From assembly GCA_021795095.1 (NCBI GenBank), contig JAJYPU010000075.1:1-8465 (forward strand): DNA of 8,465 nt, in the 5' to 3' direction. The notes under the pieces are model-generated. The model worked only from the letters and a program-made list of their open reading frames with translations. It was not told where the DNA came from and ran no database searches. Origin of the DNA: Actinomycetes bacterium (lineage in GTDB: Bacteria > Actinomycetota > Acidimicrobiia > Acidimicrobiales > RAAP-2). Position numbers and translations under genes: made by a program. Shown in pieces: positions 1 through 5,593 of this stretch (position 1 is its first letter; every line of letters begins with the position of its first letter).

Positions 1-1404
1 CAGGCCACGCTGCTGCTCGCGGCCGCTGAGGACGTAGACGACGTCGTCGCGTCGGCCAAGCGTGCCTTCGCCGACTGGGGGCAGTCGTCGCTCAGCGTCC
101 GCTCGAAGGTCCTGTTCGCCTTTCGCGAGCTGATGAATCGACGGGCCGACGACCTCGCGGCACTCATCACCGACGAGCACGGCAAGATCCTCTCTGACGC
201 CAAGGGTGAGGTGCAGCGCGGTCTCGAGGTCGTCGAGTTCGCGTGCGGCATCCCCCAGCTGTTGAAGGGGGAGTACTCCGACCAGGTCTCGGGCGGCGTG
301 GACCTCTTCTCGTATCGCCAGCCACTCGGTGTGGTCGCGGGTATCACACCCTTCAACTTCCCGGCGATGGTGCCAATGTGGATGTTCCCGATCGCGATTG
401 CGTGCGGCAACGCCTTCGTCCTGAAGCCCTCCGAGCGTGACCCGAGCGCATCGATTCTGATGGCCGAACTGTGGCGGGAGGCCGGGTTGCCCGCTGGCGT
501 GTTCAGCGTCATCCAAGGCGACTCGGACACGGTGAACGCCCTGCTCGACCACCCCGACGTCCAGGCAATCTCCTTCGTCGGTTCGACGCCTATCGCGCGC
601 CACATCCACGCGCGCGCAACCGCCAACGGCAAGCGAGTCCAGGCACTTGGTGGAGCGAAGAACCACTCGATCATCCTGCCCGACGCCGACGTCGACTTCG
701 CAGCCAAGCACCTCGTGGCCGCGGCCTTCGGTTCGGCGGGCGAGCGCTGCATGGCGATCTCGGCCGCCGTCACTGTGGGCAACGTAGCCGACCCGCTCCT
801 CGCGCGCGTTGCCGAGTTGGCGGGCGAGATCAAGGTCGGACCGGGGCGCGACCTCACGAGCGAGATGGGACCGGTGATCACGCGTGCGTCAAAGGACCGG
901 ATCGTGGGGCTCATCAGCTCCTCGTCCAAACAGGGCGCCATGATCACCGTCGATGGCCGCAATCTCACCGTCGCTGATCACGAGAAGGGGTTCTTCGTGG
1001 GACCGACTTTGATCGACCAGGTTACGACCGACATGGACGTCTACCGTGAGGAGATCTTCGGCCCGGTGCTCACGACGGTGCGCACGGACTCGGTCGACGA
1101 GGCCATTGCGCTCATCAACGCCAACCCCTACGGAAACGGCACCGCGATATTCACGTCAAGCGGCGAGGCCGCCCGTCGATTCCATCGTGAGGTTCAAGTT
1201 GGCATGATCGGCATCAACGTCCCCATCCCAGTCCCCATGGCCTACTACTCCTTCGGTGGTTGGAAGGACTCGCTCTTTGGTGATCGCCACATCCACGGAC
1301 CCGAGGGTGTTTCCTTCTACACCCGTGGCAAGGTGGTGACGGCACGCTGGCCCGAGCACCGAGAGGAAGACGGTGCATCGTTCTCCTTCCCGACTTCGAA
1401 GTAA
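1..1404 (+). CDS. mmsA: CoA-acylating (methyl)malonate-semialdehyde dehydrogenase, 5' partial
   Basis: Oxidises methylmalonate semialdehyde or malonate semialdehyde with NAD+ and CoA to propionyl-CoA or acetyl-CoA plus CO2, in the cytoplasm. It serves the end of valine and myo-inositol breakdown; in inositol clusters it is called iolA. The frame is open from base 1, and residues before the first ATG (133) still match the family (AFADWGQSS, VLFAFRELMN), so the start lies left of the window. There are 467 visible residues against a usual 490-500, so roughly 25-35 are missing. Seen: the DEHGK and RGLEVVEFA block, ITPFNFPAMVPMWMFP, the ALGGAKNH block, the catalytic cysteine in GERCMA (visible residue 250, bases 748-750), EEIFGPVL and the FGGWKDS segment. 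The arginine before the cysteine and the RGLE arginine (visible residue 73) match the two arginines known to hold the substrate carboxylate in Bacillus IolA. The iolH-like gene follows after 21 bases, favouring the inositol role. Confidence 0.95.
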   Translation, partial: QATLLLAAAEDVDDVVASAKRAFADWGQSSLSVRSKVLFAFRELMNRRADDLAALITDEHGKILSDAKGEVQRGLEVVEFACGIPQLLKGEYSDQVSGGVDLFSYRQPLGVVAGITPFNFPAMVPMWMFPIAIACGNAFVLKPSERDPSASILMAELWREAGLPAGVFSVIQGDSDTVNALLDHPDVQAISFVGSTPIARHIHARATANGKRVQALGGAKNHSIILPDADVDFAAKHLVAAAFGSAGERCMAISAAVTVGNVADPLLARVAELAGEIKVGPGRDLTSEMGPVITRASKDRIVGLISSSSKQGAMITVDGRNLTVADHEKGFFVGPTLIDQVTTDMDVYREEIFGPVLTTVRTDSVDEAIALINANPYGNGTAIFTSSGEAARRFHREVQVGMIGINVPIPVPMAYYSFGGWKDSLFGDRHIHGPEGVSFYTRGKVVTARWPEHREEDGASFSFPTSK

Positions 1405-1414
1405 GACTCGACAC

Positions 1415-1419
1415 AGGAG
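1415..1419 (+). promoter_or_regulatory. Ribosome binding site of the iolH-like gene
   Basis: AGGAG lies six bases before the ATG at 1426, inside the 21-base gap after the dehydrogenase stop. It is the clearest Shine-Dalgarno sequence in the window and fixes the start of the next gene. No promoter fits in the gap, so the two genes are probably co-transcribed. Confidence 0.8.
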
Positions 1420-1425
1420 AGACCC

Positions 1426-2292
1426 ATGAAACTAGCCATCGATCCGTACATGTTTCGTACGACGCCGCTGATGGAACTGCCCGGACTCGTAGCGGACCTC
1501 GGGTACCGGTATATCGAGATGTCGCCTCGCGAGGACTTCATCCCTTTTTTCCTACATCCGCGAATCGACCACGCCGGTATTACGGCATTCAAGGCTGCCC
1601 TACGAGTCGCCGACGTAGAGGTCTCATCGGTACTGCCGCTGTTCCGGTGGTCTGGTCCCGACGAGGACGAACGGGAGGCGGCGGTTCGCTACTGGAGGCG
1701 CGCCATCGAGATTACGGCGGAGTTGGGCTGTGGCGTGATGAACTCGGAGTTCAATGGTCGCCCGGAACAGGCCAGCCGTAGCGAGGCCATGTTCTGGCGT
1801 TCGCTCGAGGAGTTACTTCCGGTCTTTGAGCGCGAAGGCATCGAACTTCGCCTGGAACCGCACCCCGACGACTTCGTGGAGGACGGCAAGTTAGCGATCG
1901 ACTTGATTCGCGGGATTAACTCGCCATTGGTCTCATTCCTCTACTGCGCGCCGCACACGTTCCACCAGGGTGGCGACATCAAGGGGATCATGGAGTACGC
2001 GGGTGAGCGGCTGACGCAACTGCACGTGGCCGACTCCTTCGATTTCCGTGCGTCATCGGGGCTTCGCTATATCATCAACCCTCCGGGTTCGACGGCGCGC
2101 ATCCACCAGCACCTGGACATCGGGCAAGGCGAGGTCGACTGGGATACCTTCTTCTCGACGCTCGGCGCGATGCAGTTCGACGGGATGATGACGGTGTGCG
2201 TCTTCGCCTGGGAGGAGCGAGCACGTGAGTCGAGCGTCTTTATGCGCGAGGAGATCGAACGGCGAACCGCGAACTGGCGTCACCTCGGCTAA
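1426..2292 (+). CDS. iolH: IolH-like sugar phosphate isomerase/epimerase
   Basis: A 288-residue TIM-barrel protein of the xylose-isomerase/AP-endonuclease-2-like superfamily, the length of Bacillus IolH. It closely resembles proteins annotated IolH in actinobacterial inositol clusters, as I remember them. Seen: an N-terminal strand plus IEMSPREDFIPFF (30-42), the NSEFNGRP block (106-113), LRLEPHPDDF (141-150), CAPHTFH (174-180), LHVADSFD (199-206), HQHLDIGQGEVDW (227-239) and FAWEER (260-265). E144, H146, H177, H200, H227 and H229 are candidate metal or substrate ligands in the barrel mouth; this is inferred from the fold. IolH's own reaction is less well defined than those of IolE (inosose dehydratase) and IolI (inosose isomerase), so the exact substrate is open. 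It is cytoplasmic, with no signal peptide. The preceding dehydrogenase supports inositol or related polyol catabolism. An IolI/IolE-type activity on another sugar cannot be excluded. Confidence 0.8.
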   Translation: MKLAIDPYMFRTTPLMELPGLVADLGYRYIEMSPREDFIPFFLHPRIDHAGITAFKAALRVADVEVSSVLPLFRWSGPDEDEREAAVRYWRRAIEITAELGCGVMNSEFNGRPEQASRSEAMFWRSLEELLPVFEREGIELRLEPHPDDFVEDGKLAIDLIRGINSPLVSFLYCAPHTFHQGGDIKGIMEYAGERLTQLHVADSFDFRASSGLRYIINPPGSTARIHQHLDIGQGEVDWDTFFSTLGAMQFDGMMTVCVFAWEERARESSVFMREEIERRTANWRHLG

Positions 2293-2298
2293 TGCGTT

Positions 2299-2332
2299 CG
2301 CGCGCCGCAATCCTTGGTGTGGCGGCGACGCG
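2299..2332 (+). terminator. Candidate hairpin terminator after the iolH-like gene
   Basis: Seven bases after the TAA stop, CGCG-C-GCCGC (2299-2308) can pair with GCGGC-GA-CGCG (2322-2332). That gives nine GC pairs with a small internal bulge and a 13-base loop. There is no T-run after it, so it is not a textbook intrinsic terminator, though high-GC actinobacteria often lack the T tract. It sits where the inositol unit would end and the transporter begin. The rest of 2333-2405 shows no convincing promoter; CATACT at 2385-2390 is only a weak -10 candidate. Confidence 0.4.
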
Positions 2333-2393
2333 CTCAAAGGCCGACTGACGGATCACCCGTACCCGGTCGAACACGCAATGGACGCATACTCGT

Positions 2394-2400
2394 GAAGGGG
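2394..2400 (+). promoter_or_regulatory. Ribosome binding site of the MFS gene
   Basis: GAAGGGG lies five bases before the GTG at 2406. It is an imperfect Shine-Dalgarno sequence, but it supports the GTG start. The nearest upstream ATG (2378) and GTG (2392) are in other frames. Confidence 0.55.
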
Positions 2401-2405
2401 CCCGG

Positions 2406-3797
2406 GTGATCTCGACGGCCAAGCGTCGCGTCGCGCTGCTGGTTGCCGCTTGCTACTTCATGGAGATGCTCGACGGCACCATTCTGGTGACGGCCGCGCC
2501 GCGACTCAGTGAGGCGCTGCACGCCACGTCGGCGGCGATCGGACTACTGATGGCGGCCTACCTCATCGTCATGTCCGTCGTCATCCCCCTCGGCGGTTGG
2601 CTCGACGCCCGGATGGGTTCGCGAACGCTCTTCCTCTCGTCGATCGCGCTTTTCACCGTGGCGTCGTTCGCCTGCGGTGGCGCCCAGAACTTCGGTGAAC
2701 TGCTCGTCGCTCGGGTGGTCCAGGGAGTCGGCGCCGCGCTCATGGTCCCGGTCGGACGTACGATCGTGCTCGCGCGCGCCGAGAAGACAGACATCATGCG
2801 ACTGATCGGCTACGTGGTGTGGCCGGGTCTCCTAGCGCCCGTGGTCGCGCCGCTACTCGGCGGCTTCATCGTCACCTACGCCAACTGGCGCTGGCTGTTC
2901 TGGGTGAACGTACCGCTCGGGATCGTCGCGATCGCGGTTGCAGTGGTTCTCGTCGAGTCCGCCGAGACGCGTCGAGACCGAACGACCTTTGACCTCTGGG
3001 GGATGGTGATCACCACGTTCGGGCTCGGGTCGCTCTTGTGGGCCGCGTACGTCGCGGGCGAGGCGTCCGGCTCGTGGCGTGCCGTTGGCGGGTTCGCGTT
3101 GGTCGGCGTCGTCGCACTCGCCGAGGCGGCTCGCCACCTCCGACACCACCGCGAGCCATACGTGGAGCTCGGGGTGTTGCGAATTCGGTCGCTTCGCGAC
3201 GCGCTCGGCGGGATCGCGGCCTTCGTCGTGGTGGTGGGCGCGCTGCCGTTGCTGCTCGCCTTGCAGTTCCAGGACGACTTCGGCTGGAGCCCGTTGAAGT
3301 CGGGTCTCGTGCTCGCGGGGATCTTCGTTGGCAACATCGCGATGAAGCCGGCGACGACGCCGATCCTCACCCGTGTCAGCCACAAGCAGGTACTGCTCGC
3401 GAGCACGGTAACGGTCGCCGCAACCGTAGTTTCCTTCGCGCTGCTTAGGTCGTCAACGCCGGTGTCGCTCATCGTGTCATTGTCGGTGTTGAGCGGCGCC
3501 GCGCGCTCGATGGGCTTCAGCGCGTACGTCACCCTCTTCTACGCCGACGTGCCCGAGCGTCTCATGGGTGCGGCCACGACGGTTACCGCGACCGTGCAGC
3601 AACTCTTCTTTGGCGTCGCGCTCTCCGCGGCCGTCGTGGCGCTTCGACTCGGTGCGTCGGTCGCGCCCGCTTCGTCGGGCGCGACGGGTGGGTATCACAT
3701 CGCGTTCCTGCTGCTCGCCGCGGTCGGGCTGGTCGCGACGGGGGTGGCGACGACGATGGAGCCAAGCGCGGGTCACTCACTTCGAACGAGTCGGTAG
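2406..3797 (+). CDS. DHA2-family MFS transporter (EmrB/QacA type)
   Basis: A proton-coupled cytoplasmic-membrane antiporter of the major facilitator superfamily, 463 residues, short but normal for the 14-helix DHA2 drug-efflux group. Seen: LDGTILVTAAP in helix 1 (22-32, matching the DHA2 LDxTIVNVALP motif), GGWLDARMGSR in the helix 2-3 loop (63-73, motif A), RVVQGVGAAL (103-112, motif B), APLLGG (148-153, motif C-like) and WRWLFWVNVPLG (161-172), a strong DHA2 signature. Long hydrophobic runs continue to the C-terminus, which ends in a short polar tail. The GTG start is chosen because the protein then begins just ahead of helix 1 and has a ribosome binding site. The substrate cannot be read from sequence. 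DHA2 members usually export drugs, dyes or amphiphiles, while known inositol importers are sugar porters, so a role in inositol uptake is doubtful. It converges on the oxidoreductase gene. Confidence 0.9.
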   Translation: MISTAKRRVALLVAACYFMEMLDGTILVTAAPRLSEALHATSAAIGLLMAAYLIVMSVVIPLGGWLDARMGSRTLFLSSIALFTVASFACGGAQNFGELLVARVVQGVGAALMVPVGRTIVLARAEKTDIMRLIGYVVWPGLLAPVVAPLLGGFIVTYANWRWLFWVNVPLGIVAIAVAVVLVESAETRRDRTTFDLWGMVITTFGLGSLLWAAYVAGEASGSWRAVGGFALVGVVALAEAARHLRHHREPYVELGVLRIRSLRDALGGIAAFVVVVGALPLLLALQFQDDFGWSPLKSGLVLAGIFVGNIAMKPATTPILTRVSHKQVLLASTVTVAATVVSFALLRSSTPVSLIVSLSVLSGAARSMGFSAYVTLFYADVPERLMGAATTVTATVQQLFFGVALSAAVVALRLGASVAPASSGATGGYHIAFLLLAAVGLVATGVATTMEPSAGHSLRTSR

Positions 3798-3812
3798 ACC
3801 GTGTTCGAGTGA
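3777..3812. terminator. Candidate bidirectional terminator between convergent genes
   Basis: TCACT-t-CGAAC (3777-3787) pairs with GTTCGAGTGA (3803-3812), ten base pairs with one bulged T. The 15-base loop holds a small inner stem, CGG-TAGA-CCG (3792-3801). The hairpin spans the stop codon of the MFS gene (3795-3797) and ends eight bases short of the oxidoreductase stop. Its symmetry and position between two converging genes fit termination in both directions. There is no T-run on either side, so the call rests on structure and place. Confidence 0.45.
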
Positions 3813-3820
3813 CGGGTCGA

Positions 3821-4840
3821 TCAGAACGTCGTTGCACCTAGGTGATGTGTGATCGCACTCGCGACGCGCAGGCACGCGAGACTGTCCTCGTGTGTCTGCA
3901 GGGGTGACTCGAGGAGACCTCGACCCACGTAGTCGGCGAAAGCGTTGACCTGGTACGCGAGCCCGGCGTGGCCGCGAATACCTGACTCGTCAGTCCAATA
4001 GTCCATTCGCGCGTTGAAGCCCTTGCCGGCGAGCCCGATGGACGATGGCAGGACGAAGGGCTGGCCGAACTCGATGACGCCATCCTCGCCAGCAATCAGT
4101 GCATGATGGGGTGCGTCGACAATCCCTGAGACGGTGAATACTGCGCGAGCTCCGTGGCTGTAGGTCAGGTACGACGTCGACTCGGCGTCCATGCCGCTCT
4201 CGAGCAAGATTCCGCGTGCGTCCACGACCGTGGGTTCGCCGAACACCATCTGGCACAACGCAATCGGATAGATACCCATATCCCAGAGCGGGCTACCGTC
4301 ACCTTTGCGCCACATCCGTGCCATCTTCCTGTTGTCCTGACAGAAGTCGGCGAGCACGAGTCGCGGCTCGCCGATGGCCCCGGCGTCGAGGAGTTGGCGG
4401 GCGACGTCGACCTGGGGCAGGTAGCGCGTCCACATCGCCTCCATCGCGAGGACGCCGCGTTCGATGGCTCGCGCGAAGACCGCCTCGGCCTGCGTGATGA
4501 CCTGGGTGAGGGGCTTTTCGATGAGCACGTGCTTGCCGGCGTCGATGGCGAGCATCGCCGCGTCGTGGTGTCCCGTGGGCTGATTTGCAACGTAGACAGC
4601 GTCGACGTCGTCGCGCGCGACGAGCTCGTCGTAGCTCGAGAGCGCGAGGGGGATGGCGTGGGCCGACGCGAAGGCCTGGGCACGACCGGGGGTCTGGGAG
4701 GCGACGGCCACGATGCGCTGGGCGGTGTTCGCGCGGACCGTGCTCGCGAACTGGTCGGCGATCCACCCGGGTCCGAGGATGCCCCAGCGCAGTGAGGGCA
4801 CCGCCATCGGGTCGACCACGCGGGGCTCGGGCAGGCTCAT
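3821..4840 (-). CDS. Gfo/Idh/MocA-family NAD(P)-dependent oxidoreductase
   Basis: A cytoplasmic sugar or polyol dehydrogenase-like enzyme, 339 residues, normal for the family. Seen: the Rossmann nucleotide loop LRWGILGPGWIAD (17-29), the family's EKP motif with the catalytic lysine (IEKPL, 107-111), EAMWTRYLP (134-142) and the DMGIYP motif (187-192) in the C-terminal alpha/beta domain. The WTRYLP and GIYP segments recall the dihydrodiol-dehydrogenase-like branch of the family, so the substrate may be a sugar or a cyclic diol. Myo-inositol dehydrogenase (IolG) is in the same superfamily, and the inositol genes lie across the convergent junction, but nothing here identifies it as IolG. The start is uncertain. 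ATG at 4840 is six bases after a -10-like TACACT and may be leaderless. ATG at 4807 (residue 12) would give the more family-typical N-terminus, but it has no clear ribosome binding site either. Confidence 0.9.
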   Translation of the reverse strand: MSLPEPRVVDPMAVPSLRWGILGPGWIADQFASTVRANTAQRIVAVASQTPGRAQAFASAHAIPLALSSYDELVARDDVDAVYVANQPTGHHDAAMLAIDAGKHVLIEKPLTQVITQAEAVFARAIERGVLAMEAMWTRYLPQVDVARQLLDAGAIGEPRLVLADFCQDNRKMARMWRKGDGSPLWDMGIYPIALCQMVFGEPTVVDARGILLESGMDAESTSYLTYSHGARAVFTVSGIVDAPHHALIAGEDGVIEFGQPFVLPSSIGLAGKGFNARMDYWTDESGIRGHAGLAYQVNAFADYVGRGLLESPLQTHEDSLACLRVASAITHHLGATTF

Positions 4841-4846
4841 GACTTC

Positions 4847-4852
4847 AGTGTA
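4847..4852 (-). promoter_or_regulatory. -10 box of a possible leaderless promoter for the oxidoreductase
   Basis: On the minus strand TACACT fits the actinobacterial TAnnnT -10 pattern. It ends six bases before the ATG at 4840, which would place the transcription start at or next to the A of the start codon. There is no Shine-Dalgarno sequence in those bases. Leaderless mRNAs are common in Actinobacteria. No good -35 hexamer is visible at the expected distance. Confidence 0.5.
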
Positions 4853-4928
4853 GGTACGGTGCCACCTCGGGTGAGGCCGTCCATCGCTCGTCGAACGCTC
4901 GGGCGCCGGGGTCGGGTTCGCGCCGCGA

Positions 4929-4942
4929 CGTCATTCGTGACG
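4929..4942 (-). terminator. Small hairpin after the UPF0126 gene
   Basis: CGTCA-TTCG-TGACG is a perfect five-pair stem with a four-base loop, starting three bases past the UPF0126 stop codon in the direction of transcription. The loop reads CGAA in the minus-strand RNA. No T tract follows, so it is a weak terminator or an RNA 3'-end stabiliser. The rest of the 4841-4945 gap holds only the candidate promoter of the oxidoreductase. Confidence 0.35.
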
Positions 4943-4945
4943 GTG

Positions 4946-5593
4946 TCAGTGGTCGTCGTCGGGCGCGCGCTCGTGACCCGACGGGTCGGCGATCGGGACG
5001 TTCAGGTTGAAGTGGAGCCCGGCGAGGCGGATGACGAAGCAGACCACCGCCGCTCCGATCGCGACGCCGGTGTCGTAGGCGTGGAAGTTGAGCGCGACGG
5101 CGGTGATGGCGGCACCGACGAGGGCCGGGATCGCGTAGAGGCCGCTCGTCAGCACCGTGGGGACGCGACGGATCGTGATGTCGCGGATGGTTCCACCCCC
5201 GACGCCGGTGATCGCGCCGAGGATCGTCGACTGGAACGCCCCGAGCCCGTGGCCGAAGGCGACCACGGTGCCGGTCACGCAGAAGAGGCTGAGACCGGCC
5301 GCGTCGAGGAGGTTGATCGAGCGCACGACGCGGTGCAGGAACCGGCGACCGACGAAGGCCACCACCGCGCTCGCGAGTGCGACCGCGAGGTAGCGCCAGT
5401 CGCGAAACGTCGCGGGGGGCGTCGCGCCGATGAGGACGTCGCGGATGATGCCACCGCCGAGCGCGGTCATCGTGCCGAGCACGGTCACGCCGACGATGTC
5501 GAGCCGCTCGGCCTCCATCGCGGTGAGGGCCCCGTTCACGCCGAACACGAAGGTGCCGGTGAGCTCGAGGACCAGCAGGATCGTCGGAGTCAC
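4946..5593 (-). CDS. UPF0126/TRIC-family membrane protein
   Basis: A 215-residue polytopic protein of the cytoplasmic membrane made of two homologous halves, the UPF0126 layout (two three-helix repeats plus a last helix). Each half carries a glycine-rich re-entrant signature: LGGGIIRDVLIG (45-56) and VGGGTIRDITIRR (131-143). Bacterial relatives are described as trimeric cation channels (TRIC), and Pfam names the domain a glycine transporter, so cation or small amino-acid flux is possible; the substrate is not visible. The tail after helix 7 is short and acidic (ends DPSGHERAPDDDH). The start is the GTG at 5593, overlapping the amidohydrolase stop as GTGA. The frame stays open upstream to 5989, but that part lies inside the amidohydrolase and does not resemble a protein. 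Translational coupling to the amidohydrolase suggests shared use and similar amounts. Confidence 0.9.
   Translation of the reverse strand: MTPTILLVLELTGTFVFGVNGALTAMEAERLDIVGVTVLGTMTALGGGIIRDVLIGATPPATFRDWRYLAVALASAVVAFVGRRFLHRVVRSINLLDAAGLSLFCVTGTVVAFGHGLGAFQSTILGAITGVGGGTIRDITIRRVPTVLTSGLYAIPALVGAAITAVALNFHAYDTGVAIGAAVVCFVIRLAGLHFNLNVPIADPSGHERAPDDDH
5590..5593 (-). other. GTGA stop/start overlap (amidohydrolase to UPF0126)
   Basis: The GTG start of the UPF0126 gene and the TGA stop of the amidohydrolase share these four bases. This is the typical signature of translational coupling by re-initiation. There is no Shine-Dalgarno sequence at normal spacing. Confidence 0.85.

Noticed and set aside
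1542..1551. C CCT TTT TTC run in the iolH-like gene, matching the X XXY YYZ slippery pattern for -1 frameshifting
   Set aside because: The codons encode a Pro-Phe-Phe that belongs to the family's DFIPFF block. The zero frame gives a full-length protein, and I saw no downstream stimulatory structure or meaningful product in the -1 frame.
2385..2390. CATACT as a -10 box for the MFS gene
   Set aside because: It matches only four of six consensus positions and has no -35 element at the right distance. It is too weak to list as a promoter.
4154..4795. Plus-strand open frame of 213 residues opposite the oxidoreductase
   Set aside because: It is a shadow of the Gfo/Idh/MocA gene; no start signal or domain.
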